Shown here: piece by piece, positions 1 to 7,691 of the stretch
Layout: every line of letters starts with the position of its first letter
How positions within the stretch are numbered: position 1 is the stretch's first letter
NCBI RefSeq assembly: GCF_014196295.1
Contig: NZ_JACIDK010000002.1
Span: 124,001 to 188,000 of the forward strand
Length of the DNA: 64,000 nucleotides
Direction: 5' to 3'
Source: Phenylobacterium haematophilum
GTDB taxonomy: Bacteria; Pseudomonadota; Alphaproteobacteria; Caulobacterales; Caulobacteraceae
Program-made: the position numbers and the translations under genes
Notes under the pieces: model-generated
What the model was told of the DNA's origin: nothing
Database searches by the model: none
What the model saw: only the letters and a program-made list of their open reading frames with translations

Positions 1-10
1 TCCGCCCGAC

Positions 11-34
11 CCGGCCCCGCTTCGGCGGGGCCGG
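11..34. terminator. GC-rich hairpin, possible terminator
   Basis: Perfect 10-bp arms (ccggccccgc / gcggggccgg) enclose a ttcg tetraloop. No T-tract follows, so this is terminator-like rather than a classical intrinsic terminator. It probably closes a gene lying left of the window. Confidence 0.4.
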
Positions 35-80
35 CCTCGACGCCGAGCGGGATGACCCGCTCCCAGCCAGGAGCTGACCG

Positions 81-245
81 ATGCCTCTCAACACCGCCCA
101 GCGCTTCGCCTGGAACCTCGCGCAGACGCTTATGGTCGAGATTACTCTGTTCGAGACTGAGAGCGGCTATGCCGCGATCCCGAGCGCCGAGTTCGATGGC
201 GACGCCGACTGCGTCGTTCGCGAATATGATCCGTTCGCCCACTAG
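81..245 (+). CDS. Small hypothetical ICE protein, 54 aa
   Basis: ATG at 81 follows a GGAG motif at 70-73, and the frame runs to TAG at 243-245. The product begins MPLNTAQRFAWNL and ends in REYDPFAH. It is soluble, acidic in its second half, and has no signal peptide or recognised domain. A strong hairpin follows the stop. Small genes of this kind are common in the leading region of these ICEs. I do not recognise the family, and a function should not be assigned. Confidence 0.5.
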   Translation: MPLNTAQRFAWNLAQTLMVEITLFETESGYAAIPSAEFDGDADCVVREYDPFAH

Positions 246-263
246 GCCAAACGCGACCCACCG

Positions 264-300
264 CGGCGCCCGGAAGCTTCAGCAAGCTTTCCGGGCGCCG
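264..300. terminator. Long inverted repeat after small ORF
   Basis: Arms of 16-17 nt (cggcgcccggaagctt and its complement, with one extra t in the right arm) surround a short loop. The repeat sits just downstream of the stop at 245 and is probably a transcription terminator without a T-tract. Confidence 0.45.
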
Positions 301-386
301 AGGAATTATGTTATGGTGGTCGCGCACATTGCGCTGTGGTGGTGGTGGAGAGCGCGTCCCCGAATCCGTTCGTTACGGAGGACGCC

Positions 387-830
387 ATGACATTCGCCCT
401 GATCTTCGCGCTGGCCGCTGTCATCTTCGCGTGCTGGCTGCTCTACACCCTTGCAACCCTAGCCTTGCCGGTCTTTGCCGCCATGACGCTCGGCATGTGG
501 GTCCATGCGGCAGGCTACGGCGTGATGGCCGCCCTGATCGTCGGCCTGGTCAGCGGGATCCTGACCCTGATCGCCGGGCAGGTCCTCTTCGCGCTTGTCC
601 GCTCGCCGCTCTGGAGGTTGCTCGTCGGTCTCCTGTTCGCCGTTCCCGCCGCGATCGCCGGCTACCACGCGGTCCACGGGATCACGGCCATGGGCGTCCA
701 ATCCGAGCCGTGGCGTCACGCGCTTGGCAGCGCTGGCGCGCTCTTCATCGGGGCGGCGGCCTGGCTTCGTATCGCCGCTGGCGGCGATGTGGTGCGGCGG
801 ATCGAACAGAATGCACCGCCCGTGGGATGA
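387..830 (+). CDS. Small integral membrane protein, 147 aa
   Basis: ATG at 387 is chosen because GGAGG sits just upstream (377-382); an earlier in-frame start has no ribosome site. The protein starts MTFALIFALAAVIFACW and has about four hydrophobic segments covering most of its first 100 residues, then a short basic tail. It is predicted to be an inner-membrane protein. No enzyme motif is visible. Its position in the ICE leading region suggests an element-maintenance or entry-related role, but that is only inference. Confidence 0.6.
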   Translation: MTFALIFALAAVIFACWLLYTLATLALPVFAAMTLGMWVHAAGYGVMAALIVGLVSGILTLIAGQVLFALVRSPLWRLLVGLLFAVPAAIAGYHAVHGITAMGVQSEPWRHALGSAGALFIGAAAWLRIAAGGDVVRRIEQNAPPVG

Positions 831-1170
831 CGCCGCTCAGTCTGAAAGAATGGTGTCGAGCCACAACCCTCCGCCGATCTCGACCTTCGCCGTCGCCACG
901 ACGCTGAACTTCCACCTCTGACTGCGCTCACACGGCCTCTTTGACGGCTGATCTAGCCGAGGACCGCCTGCGGCTCGGCCGGCTGGCCGCAACGGCGCGC
1001 CGCCGGGTTTCTTCCCCTGATCTTCGATCATTCCTCGCGAGCCAAGAAACCCGCCTGCGCGCCGTCCAGCGCTTCGCTTGGGCTGACGCTGCGTCGCCGT
1101 CCGTCCCCGGCCTTCCGATCGCCATCGAGGCCGCGATGGGCGCGGTCCGACACAAGGAAGGAACGACATC
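831..1170. repeat. Gene-free gap with a 19-bp inverted repeat
   Basis: No ORF in this 340-bp gap looks coding. It contains an imperfect inverted repeat, 995-1013 against 1044-1062 (17 of 19 positions match, core gggtttctt / aagaaaccc), with a 30-nt spacer. This could be a terminator, a protein-binding site, or part of a transfer or recombination site. The DUF736 ribosome site (AAGGAAGG) lies at its right edge. Confidence 0.4.
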
Positions 1171-1494
1171 ATGGCGACCATCGGCCACTTCACGAAGACC
1201 GGCGATGAGTTCAAGGGCTCGATCATCACCCTCAGCGTTCAAGCCAAGAATGTCCGGCTTGTCCCCGAGACCAGCAGCACGTCCGACAAGGCGCCGTCCC
1301 ACCGCCTGCTCGTCGGCGATGTCGAAGTCGGCGCGGCCTGGAAGAACCCGGCCAGCGGCGACAAGCGCCCGAGCTACTCGGTCAAGCTCGACGACCCAAG
1401 CTTCGTCGCTCCGATCCATGCGGTGCTGGTCGAGCGGCAAGACGGCGGCTTCGATCTTATCTGGACGCGGCCCGCGAAACGCCGCGGCGAGTGA
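1171..1494 (+). CDS. DUF736 domain protein (first copy)
   Basis: A 107-aa protein with the DUF736 pattern: N-terminal MATIGHFTKTGDEFKGSI, a central region ending in GAAWKNP, then YSVKLDDPSFVAPIHAVL and a C-terminal LIWTRP. DUF736 proteins are small, soluble and nearly universal in alphaproteobacterial trb-type ICEs and related plasmids; their biochemical role is unknown. The AAGGAAGG upstream supports the ATG at 1171. A second, diverged copy lies at 6595-6951 next to the transfer genes. The family call is firm. Confidence 0.85.
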   Translation: MATIGHFTKTGDEFKGSIITLSVQAKNVRLVPETSSTSDKAPSHRLLVGDVEVGAAWKNPASGDKRPSYSVKLDDPSFVAPIHAVLVERQDGGFDLIWTRPAKRRGE

Positions 1495-1565
1495 GCCGGC
1501 AGGCTCCGCCCGGCCACCCGGGCGGAGCCACCCTCCGTAAATACGCCGATACGACGTTACGATTT

Positions 1566-1592
1566 TCCAGTATACTGGATGGCAGTATATTG
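1566..1592. promoter_or_regulatory. Two operator-like palindromes upstream of the XRE gene
   Basis: A perfect 14-bp palindrome, tccagtatactgga (1566-1579), is followed by a one-mismatch partner, cagtatattg (1583-1592), centre-to-centre 15 bp. The first overlaps a possible -10 box (tatact, 1571-1576). The pair lies 23 bp before the XRE start, as expected for autoregulation by a lambda-type repressor. Confidence 0.5.
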
Positions 1593-1614
1593 GGTATGCG
1601 GCGACTCCCCGTGA

Positions 1615-1827
1615 ATGAAATTGCGGGGGATCGTTGCGAAAAATCTACGTCGGCTGCGCACCGAAAGGCAGGTGACGCAGGAGGAACTGGCGGATCGTGC
1701 TGGTCTGAATCGCAAATATCCGAGTCTTCTGGAAAATGAGCACTACGCAGCCAGCGTGGACGTCCTCGAAAAGCTGGCGACCGCCCTGGATGTCGATCCG
1801 GTCGAGTTCTTCCGGCGACATAACTGA
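1615..1827 (+). CDS. XRE-family helix-turn-helix regulator
   Basis: A 70-aa protein made of one lambda-repressor-type HTH domain: NLRRLRTERQVTQEELADRA, then a recognition region (GLNRKYPSLLENEHYAAS), then VLEKLATALDVDPVEFF. It has no extra sensor domain, so it is a minimal XRE repressor. The first ATG after an in-frame stop at 1612 is at 1615, and there is no clear ribosome site. Two palindromes just upstream suggest that it controls its own promoter and perhaps the leading region of the ICE. Such regulators commonly control excision or transfer genes. Confidence 0.85.
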   Translation: MKLRGIVAKNLRRLRTERQVTQEELADRAGLNRKYPSLLENEHYAASVDVLEKLATALDVDPVEFFRRHN

Positions 1828-1998
1828 TAGCGCTACATCCATATCGGTTGTAATCGGTGGAGATTCAGGCGCGGCCGCGAAGTCTACCCCTCCCGAGGGA
1901 ACAGGTCATGTCGCTGACGGGAACAAGTTCAACGAGCAGATTGGCGGTGGCCGTTCCTGGAGCCCCTGCGTCGTCGTCGCTATGACTGCGGGGAACTC

Positions 1999-2283
1999 GT
2001 GAACGTTGCGGCTTTCGATGATGAGCCGCCGGCAGGCGAGGCTCTCAGCACCTACGATGAAGAGCACCTCGTCACATACCTCCGCGTTTTGGACGCGGTC
2101 CATGAAGGGGCGGACTGGAGAGAGATCGTTCATGTCATCTTCGGCATTGACGTTGCGGACGACCCGGCACGGGCCGAACGCATCTTCAATTCGCACTTGG
2201 CGCGAGCGAAATGGATGAGCCAAAGCGGCTATCGACAGCTTGCAGCTCGCGGCCGAACTTCCATTAAGCTACGCAACTCTTAG
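1999..2283 (+). CDS. Short DUF2285 domain protein
   Basis: A 94-aa protein with the DUF2285 signature: YDEEHLVTYLRVLDAVHEGA, then DWREIVHVIFGIDVA, then NSHLARAKWMSQSGYRQLAA. This is a compact helical, probably DNA-binding domain typical of ICE regulatory blocks, where a short DUF2285 gene usually precedes a longer DUF6499/DUF2285 gene, as here. GTG at 1999 is used; no strong ribosome site is seen. The C-terminal tail (SIKLRNS) adds a few residues beyond the domain. A regulatory role is inferred from the family and position. Confidence 0.7.
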   Translation: MNVAAFDDEPPAGEALSTYDEEHLVTYLRVLDAVHEGADWREIVHVIFGIDVADDPARAERIFNSHLARAKWMSQSGYRQLAARGRTSIKLRNS

Positions 2284-2403
2284 ACTTTTCCCACTCCAGC
2301 TCTACCCGAGCGAGCACAACCTCAGCGTTTTGGCGGTCCTTCCATCGCCCGATGGGAGAGCGAAGATGCGCACCTTGAGGCGCAGTCTTCGCTGGAGAGG
2401 CCA

Positions 2404-3184
2404 GTGTCTAAACGAGGGTCCTGGCGATTATCCGCGAGCGCCGAAACATTCGCGGAGCACGATTTTCCCGACTTCGCGCAGGAGTTTCTGCGAAGGAACC
2501 CTGACTATCGGCAGGATCACAGTCTGATTACCAGACGCAATCGACGCGGATCGCTGACCGGGGACGCGCTCGCCCGAACTCTCGAAAAATGGGGGTTGGT
2601 CTTTCGCCTTCGACCCCGACGCCGATCCGATCCAGGACCCCGCTATCTGGCGGCCCGACCTGGCGCCCATGACGATCGTCGCCGCAACCGCGCCGCCGGT
2701 CTATCCAACACCGCCGATCTCTATCGATCAGCTCGGCGACGTCCTTAAGGACGGGACAGCCGGCGACGGGCGGCATATCGTCCTCGCGGACGACGATGGC
2801 GATCACCGGATCTACCTGCCGGATGGCCGAGGCCATGCGAATGCAGTCCTAATCCCTCTCGACGAGACCTTCGAGGATCGCCTCGGAGTCGCCGCGCGCT
2901 TCTTTCGCAGGCTTCGCGGTGAAGCGACCGGAGGCCTACCGCCTCGGCTTTGCGTCACTGCGTTTCAACGCCTGCGACTGACCACCCTGCTGCGTTGCTT
3001 CGATCGGGAAGCGGCCGGTGGCACCAAACGCGAAATCGCTCACGACATCATTTACCCCGGCCTGGACGGAGGATCGGCCGCGGAGTGGAAGGCCTCCGCC
3101 TAGCGCCGACGGACGCAGCGATTGTGCGAGGAAGCACGCGCCATGGTCGCCGGCGGATACAAGCGGCTTCTTAGCGGAGGATGA
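2404..3184 (+). pseudogene. DUF6499/DUF2285 regulator, broken by frameshift and stop
   Basis: The N-terminal part (PDFAQEFLRRNPDYR, then ARTLEKWG) reads in one frame to about 2597. The continuation (WSFAFDPDADPIQDPAIW onward) lies in the +1 frame after a G5 run. The second frame meets a TAG at 3101-3103 inside the DUF2285 domain (EWKASA, stop, RRRTQRLCEEARAMV), although the domain continues in the same frame to TGA at 3182-3184 (AGGYKRLLSGG). Intact relatives are about 230-260 aa. One indel and one nonsense change suggest decay. The G-run indel could be a sequencing error, but the TAG is a separate substitution. Confidence 0.7.
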
Positions 3185-3323
3185 AGCCCGCCGCTGCCCG
3201 CCGGGGCGACATTTCCACACCGGGTGATTCCGCCGCTCCGACCAGCCGTCGGAACTTCTCCACTCTGTCCCCTGCACACCTGGCGTGGCCCGCAGGCCCT
3301 CCGGAGTTCGCAGGAGAACGACC

Positions 3324-3590
3324 ATGCAGCAGGCCTTTGCGGCAATCACGCCGCGCTTTCTCAAGACGCCCGACGCGGCCGTCCACCTCGGCTTGTCAGC
3401 GCGCACCCTGGAGAAGCACCGATGCTTCGGCACCGGTCCGGTATTCCGCAAACTCGGTGGACGAATCGTCTACGCGATCGAAGACCTCGACGCCTGGGCG
3501 GCGCTCGGCACGCGCAATTCGACCAGCGATCCGGGTACCGGCATCGTCCATCCCGCCAAGCGGCGGCCGACCGACGTTGTGCGGCGCTGA
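3324..3590 (+). CDS. AlpA/MerR-like helix-turn-helix DNA-binding protein
   Basis: An 88-aa protein containing RFLKTPDAAVHLGLSARTLE and then FRKLGGRIVYAIEDLDAWA. This is the winged-HTH arrangement of the helix_turn_helix_17/excisionase-like family. ATG at 3324 is preferred because AGGAG lies ten bases upstream. The gene ends 5 bp before repA, the usual arrangement in these ICEs, where the protein is thought to regulate the rep/par block or act as a recombination directionality factor. Which role applies cannot be told from sequence. Confidence 0.75.
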   Translation: MQQAFAAITPRFLKTPDAAVHLGLSARTLEKHRCFGTGPVFRKLGGRIVYAIEDLDAWAALGTRNSTSDPGTGIVHPAKRRPTDVVRR

Positions 3591-3595
3591 GCCCT

Positions 3596-4459
3596 ATGTC
3601 AGGCCCATCGATCGCCCGTGCTCAGCTCGACTTGTTCAGGTCGATCCCCGGAGACATCGCTCCACGCGATGCGCAGGATCTGATGGCGTGGCCGTTCTTC
3701 TCGCTCGCCAAGTCGAAGCGGACCGCCCCCATCGACTTCAAGATGGGCGAGACCTGGATTCTGGTCGAAGCCACTGTGGAGCACGGCATGGCGACCATCT
3801 GGGACGCTGACGTGCTGATCTGGGCCGCGAGCCAGATTGTCGAGGCCCGCGACGCGGGCCGGCCAACCTCGCGCCTGATCGCCGCCACGCCGCACGAGAT
3901 TCTCGCCTTCACCGAACGCGGCACCGGCAAGGCGGCCTACGACCGGCTGAAGGCCGGGCTCGACCGCCTGCAGTCGACCACCGTGGCGACCTCGATCCGC
4001 CAGCCGCACCAGCGGCGCCGGCATCGCTTCTCCTGGATCAACGAGTGGAAGGAGCGGCTCGACGACAAAGGCCGCCCGCTCGGGATCGAGATGATCGTGC
4101 CCGACTGGTTCTACGCCGGCGTGCTCGACCAGGCGCTCGTGCTGACCATCGATCGTCAATATTTCTCCCTGACCGGCGGCCTCGAGCGCTGGCTCTATCG
4201 CATCGTGCGCAAGCATGGCGGCAAGCAGAGCGGTGGTTGGTCGTTCGACGTGTCGCACCTCCATCTCAAATCCGGCGTGCTGTCGCCGCTCAAGCAGTTC
4301 GCGTTCGACCTGCGCGCCATCGTCGTTAAGCAGCCGCTGCCGGGCTACGTGCTCACGCTCGAACAGGCCTACGGCCGCGAGCGGCTCAGCTTCACCCCGA
4401 TCCCTGTCGACCCCATCGACGCGGCCTTCCGCCGCTTCGGCTTGTCTGTGGATAAGTGA
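3596..4459 (+). CDS. repA: RepA-like replication initiator (RPA family)
   Basis: A 287-aa protein of the plasmid replication initiator RPA family. Recognisable stretches are DLMAWPFFSLAKSKR near the N-terminus, ATIWDADVLIWAASQI around residue 70, and FSLTGGLERWLYRIVRKHGG around residue 200. The family initiates replication at iteron origins, and three iteron-like repeats lie just downstream (4467-4533). ATG at 3596 is the first start after the upstream stop. Presence in an ICE suggests that the excised circle can replicate. The protein is intact and of normal length. Confidence 0.85.
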   Translation: MSGPSIARAQLDLFRSIPGDIAPRDAQDLMAWPFFSLAKSKRTAPIDFKMGETWILVEATVEHGMATIWDADVLIWAASQIVEARDAGRPTSRLIAATPHEILAFTERGTGKAAYDRLKAGLDRLQSTTVATSIRQPHQRRRHRFSWINEWKERLDDKGRPLGIEMIVPDWFYAGVLDQALVLTIDRQYFSLTGGLERWLYRIVRKHGGKQSGGWSFDVSHLHLKSGVLSPLKQFAFDLRAIVVKQPLPGYVLTLEQAYGRERLSFTPIPVDPIDAAFRRFGLSVDK

Positions 4460-4466
4460 TGCCTGC

Positions 4467-4533
4467 GTTCGGACTATCGTTGACCGCCGAATTCGGACGA
4501 TCGTTGACCGGAGACTCGGACTATCGAAAACCC
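4467..4533 (+). repeat. Three iteron-like direct repeats (putative origin)
   Basis: Copies begin at 4467 (gttcggactatcgttgaccg), 4491 (attcggacgatcgttgaccg) and 4514 (actcggactatcgaaaaccc), spaced 24 and 23 bp. They lie immediately after repA in the 187-bp repA-parA gap. Spacing near two helical turns and the adjacent initiator gene fit an iteron origin. Confidence 0.55.
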
Positions 4534-4594
4534 GGATCGCGCGTATCGCCTTGGAATTGCAGGCGGATTCGACCCCCTTCTAACTGTGCTAACA

Positions 4595-4613
4595 AAGAGT
4601 CCTTCGGACTCTT
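4595..4613. promoter_or_regulatory. Palindrome upstream of parA
   Basis: Perfect 8-bp arms (aagagtcc / ggactctt) enclose a ttc loop, flanked on both sides by the direct repeat tgctaac. It sits 33 bp before the parA start. It could be a centromere-like partition site, a parA operator, or a terminator or attenuator. Confidence 0.4.
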
Positions 4614-4646
4614 GCTAACGGCCGCCCCAATTGTGGACGGACGAAC

Positions 4647-5285
4647 ATGATCGTCGCCCTGCTCAATCAGAAGGGCGGCGTCGGCAAGACCACCATCGCC
4701 CTGCACCTGGCCGGCCAATGGGCTCGGCAGGGACGGCGCACGCTGCTGATCGACGCTGATCCGCAAGGCTCGGCGCTCGATTGGTCGCAGCAACGCAGCC
4801 ATGAATTGTTGCCACGGCTCTTCGGCGTGGTCGGGCTGGCGCGCGATACGCTCCATCGCGAAGCGCCCGAACTGGCGCGCGATGTCGACCATATCGTCAT
4901 CGACGGCCCGCCGCGCGTCGCCGGCCTGCTGCGCTCGGCCTTGCTCGCCGCCGACCTCGTGATCATCCCGGTGCAGCCTTCCCCGCTGGACGGCTGGGCG
5001 TCGGCCGAGATGCTGGCGCTCCTCGCCGAAGCGCGCATGTTCCGGCCCGAGCTCGCCGCGCGCTTCGTGCTCAACCGCTGCTCGGCGCGCACCGTGATCG
5101 CCCGTGACACTGGCGCGGCGCTGGACGCTCACGACCCGCCGTTGCTCGCGACACGGATCGGCCAGCGCGTCGTCTATGCCGGCGCCGCCCGGACCGGCCG
5201 GCTGGCATTCGAATGCACGCCCGAGGGGCACGCAGCCGTCGAAATAGCTGCGCTCGCCACCGAAATCGAGGCGATCCGGCCATGA
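4647..5285 (+). CDS. parA: ParA-family partition ATPase
   Basis: A 212-aa deviant Walker-type ATPase. It has Walker A' KGGVGKTT at residues 9-16, LLIDADPQGSALDW for the second motif, and VIDGPPR for Walker B. This is the short ParA type (no N-terminal HTH) found in ICE and plasmid partition modules, where it positions the element before cell division. It is followed, with an ATGA overlap, by a small ribbon-helix-helix partner in place of a classical ParB. The upstream palindrome at 4595-4613 may be its operator or centromere. Confidence 0.9.
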   Translation: MIVALLNQKGGVGKTTIALHLAGQWARQGRRTLLIDADPQGSALDWSQQRSHELLPRLFGVVGLARDTLHREAPELARDVDHIVIDGPPRVAGLLRSALLAADLVIIPVQPSPLDGWASAEMLALLAEARMFRPELAARFVLNRCSARTVIARDTGAALDAHDPPLLATRIGQRVVYAGAARTGRLAFECTPEGHAAVEIAALATEIEAIRP

Positions 5286-5530
5286 GCGGATCCGACACCC
5301 GTAGAGGCTTCGCAGCGCGGCCCGGCTCCGCCGAACGCTGGGTCAAGGCGCCGGAGTCAGCCCGTCAGCCAGCGGCCGATCAGTTCACCGCCCGGCTGAC
5401 GATCGATGTGACGCCCGAGCTGCGCCACCGGCTCAAGCTCGTAGCGCTCCAGCGCGGCCAGACGGTCGCCGACATGCTGCGCGCGCTGTTCGAGCGCGAA
5501 TTCCCCAATGGCCAAGGAGACGCGCCGTGA
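5282..5530 (+). CDS. Small ribbon-helix-helix partition partner
   Basis: An 82-aa protein whose second half (FTARLTIDVTPELRHRLKLV, then ALQRGQTVADMLRALFERE) fits a ribbon-helix-helix DNA-binding fold. The first 35 residues are polar and probably disordered. The start overlaps the parA stop as ATGA. By position it is the likely centromere-binding partner (ParG-like) of the ParA protein, inferred from fold and gene order rather than close similarity. Confidence 0.7.
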   Translation: MSGSDTRRGFAARPGSAERWVKAPESARQPAADQFTARLTIDVTPELRHRLKLVALQRGQTVADMLRALFEREFPNGQGDAP

Positions 5531-6015
5531 CCGCCGCCGCCACCCAGCCGACCGCCCTGATGACGACCGTCGATCTGTTATGGATCGAGGGCCAGGTCGA
5601 ACGCTGGCTGCGCTTCGGACGCGATGCCAGCGACCGGATCGTCGATCGGCGCCGCCGTATGGTTAGCTTCCGGCCCGGCGCGATCTTCGCCTTCGTCCGC
5701 TGGGCCTCGAACGACTTCGGCACCGCGCAGTCGCGCATCGACATCCTGCGCGCGACCGCGCCGGGTGAGGCCTTTTCGACCGTGCCGTTCGTCGAGCCGG
5801 GCGGTGATATCCTGCTGCGCATCCATGGCTGGCCGAAGGTCCAGCGCGTGTTCGCCGCGATCGACGCGATCGAGACGCTCGACATCGACCCGGCCGATGC
5901 GGCGCCGGACTATTGGCGCCACGTCCACAACCGGCTGTCGGTCGGAGAGACGCCGCGCGCCTACGGCCGCGATCGTCATGCGGCCTGGCTTCTGCGCCGG
6001 GCGGTGCAATCGTGA
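5527..6015 (+). CDS. DUF2840 domain protein
   Basis: A 162-aa protein that starts at a GTG overlapping the previous stop. Conserved stretches include VDLLWIEGQVERWLRFGRD, RVFAAIDAIETLDIDPADA and SPDYWRHVHN-like DYWRHVHNRLSVG. DUF2840 genes occur almost only between parA and traF in trb-type ICEs, exactly this position. The protein is predicted cytosolic and its function is unknown. Tight overlaps on both sides show co-translation with the partition and transfer genes. Confidence 0.8.
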   Translation: MTAAATQPTALMTTVDLLWIEGQVERWLRFGRDASDRIVDRRRRMVSFRPGAIFAFVRWASNDFGTAQSRIDILRATAPGEAFSTVPFVEPGGDILLRIHGWPKVQRVFAAIDAIETLDIDPADAAPDYWRHVHNRLSVGETPRAYGRDRHAAWLLRRAVQS

Positions 6016-6566
6016 ACCGGCGGCGCTGGCTGAAGGTCACGCTCGGCGCGGCAGTTCTTGTCGCGGTCACGGCGTTCATCGACCCGCTGCCGCGGTTGAT
6101 GTGGAACGCGACCGCGAGCGTTCCGACCGGGCTCTATGCCATCCGCCCGAGCGACGATCGGCGGCTCGGCGAACTGGTCGCCGTCGCACCGCCCGAACCG
6201 CTCGCCGGCTTCCTGGCCGATGGCGGCTATCTGCCCCGGGGCGTGCCGCTGCTGAAACATGTCGCGGCGATGCCGGGCCAACGTGTCTGCCGCCTCGGCG
6301 TCGTGGTCACTGTCGACGGGCGACGCCTCGGATTGGCGCGCGAACAGGATCGTCGCGGTCGCTTGCTGCCGTCGTGGTCCGGCTGCCGATCGATCGAGCG
6401 AGGTGAGCTGTTCCTGATGAACCCGGACGCGCCCGACAGCCTCGACGGCCGCTATTTCGGGCCGCTTCCCGCCAGTTCCGTTCTCGGCCGGGCGACACCG
6501 CTCTGGACCGATCCGCCGCGCCCAAGGTCGCCCGGCGACCGCGCCGCTGTCGATCGACGGCAGTGA
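6012..6566 (+). CDS. traF: TraF-type S26 signal peptidase
   Basis: A 184-aa protein of the conjugative S26 peptidase family. An N-terminal membrane anchor (LGAAVLVAVTAFIDPLP) is followed by the catalytic serine motif ASVPTGLYAI, the lysine region LLKHVAAMPGQRVC, and the late motif GELFLMNPDAPDSLDGRYFG. TraF processes the TrbC pilin and works in the periplasm at the inner membrane. The GTG start overlaps the DUF2840 stop as GTGA. Length is normal, so the protein is probably active. Confidence 0.9.
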   Translation: MNRRRWLKVTLGAAVLVAVTAFIDPLPRLMWNATASVPTGLYAIRPSDDRRLGELVAVAPPEPLAGFLADGGYLPRGVPLLKHVAAMPGQRVCRLGVVVTVDGRRLGLAREQDRRGRLLPSWSGCRSIERGELFLMNPDAPDSLDGRYFGPLPASSVLGRATPLWTDPPRPRSPGDRAAVDRRQ

Positions 6567-6594
6567 CTTCCACCACCCACGACAGGAGACGACC

Positions 6595-6951
6595 ATGCAG
6601 ATCGGCGAATTTACGCGGACCCCAACCGGCTTTTCCGGCCGCATTACGACCATCACGCTCGACTTCGACTTGGCCCTCCTGCCGGCCGAGCCGAGCGATA
6701 CCGAAGGCGCGCCGAACTATCGCGTCCATCTCGGTTCCGATGGCGAGGGACCGGAGATCGGCGCGGGATGGGATCGCAACGGCGAGAAGGCCGGACCCTA
6801 TGTGGCAATGCAGCTCGACGACCCTGCCTTCGTGCAGCCGCTGCGCGCCAATCTCTTCCGATCCGGCGCCGATGACGCCGCACATCATCTGGTCTGGCAT
6901 CGCCCGAGCAGGCGCGAGGGCGGTCCGGCCAAATCCGACGAACGGAGCTAA
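6595..6951 (+). CDS. DUF736 domain protein (second copy)
   Basis: A 118-aa DUF736 protein: MQIGEFTRTPTGFSGRITT at the N-terminus, GAGWDRNGEKAGPYVAMQLD in the middle, and HLVWHRPSR near the end. It is clearly diverged from the first copy at 1171-1494, with a different insert (ALLPAEPSDTEGAPNYR), so the two are old paralogues. AGGAG lies upstream of the ATG. It sits between traF and the transglycosylase gene, so it may be expressed with the transfer genes. Function unknown. Confidence 0.85.
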   Translation: MQIGEFTRTPTGFSGRITTITLDFDLALLPAEPSDTEGAPNYRVHLGSDGEGPEIGAGWDRNGEKAGPYVAMQLDDPAFVQPLRANLFRSGADDAAHHLVWHRPSRREGGPAKSDERS

Positions 6952-6953
6952 TC

Positions 6954-7691
6954 ATGCACGGCTTCGGTCGATCGCTCGCCCGTCATGGCGCCGCGGCCCT
7001 TGCGCTCGCGGCGCTGCTCGGGCTGTCGCCGATCACCCGTTCGGCGGTCGCGCAAACGACCGCCGCGTCGCCGCCGCGAACCAATCCCATCGCCGGATAT
7101 GTCGCCGAAGCTTCGCAGCGGTTCGGCGTTCCGGAAGCTTGGATCTATGCGGTGATGGGCGTCGAAAGCGCGGGCGACATCGACGCCACATCGATCAAAG
7201 GCGCCATGGGCTTGATGCAGGTTATGCCCGCGACCTATGCCGACCTTCGGGCGCGATACGGCTTCGGCCCGAACGCCTATGATCCACGCGACAACGTCAT
7301 GGCGGGCACGGCGTATCTGCGCGAGATGTACGATCGCTACGGCTCGCCGGGCTTTCTCGCCGCATATAATGCCGGCCCCGGGCGCTACGAAGAGCATCTC
7401 GCGGGCCGACCCTTGCCGAGCGAAACGCGGCTCTATCTCGCGCGTCTCGGACCGGCTGTCGGCGCACCGGCGGCAACGCAAACTGCCCCGCCCGATCCGC
7501 TCGCCTGGACGCGCGCGGCCCTGTTCGCCGGTCGCTGGGGCGCCGCCGAACCCGCCGTCGAACTTGCCGTGGCAACCGTGTCCGACGTGAAGCCGGCCGC
7601 ACCTATGGCGGACAGTTCGGCAACCCAGCCTGTGCGCGTCGAACGCCCCAATGCAGGCCTCTTCGTCCCGCTTTCCGGCGATCGGCGATGA
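6954..7691 (+). CDS. Conjugal-transfer lytic transglycosylase (VirB1/TrbN-like)
   Basis: A 245-aa secreted SLT-type transglycosylase. A signal peptide ends near AVA-QTT (residue 34). Catalytic Glu71 lies in VMGVESAGD, followed by the family motifs KGAMGLMQVMPATY and FLAAYNAGPGRYE. It opens peptidoglycan locally so that the conjugation channel can be assembled. A roughly 80-residue proline/alanine-rich tail follows the catalytic domain. It starts 2 bp after the second DUF736 gene. Function is well supported by motifs and context. Confidence 0.9.
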   Translation: MHGFGRSLARHGAAALALAALLGLSPITRSAVAQTTAASPPRTNPIAGYVAEASQRFGVPEAWIYAVMGVESAGDIDATSIKGAMGLMQVMPATYADLRARYGFGPNAYDPRDNVMAGTAYLREMYDRYGSPGFLAAYNAGPGRYEEHLAGRPLPSETRLYLARLGPAVGAPAATQTAPPDPLAWTRAALFAGRWGAAEPAVELAVATVSDVKPAAPMADSSATQPVRVERPNAGLFVPLSGDRR

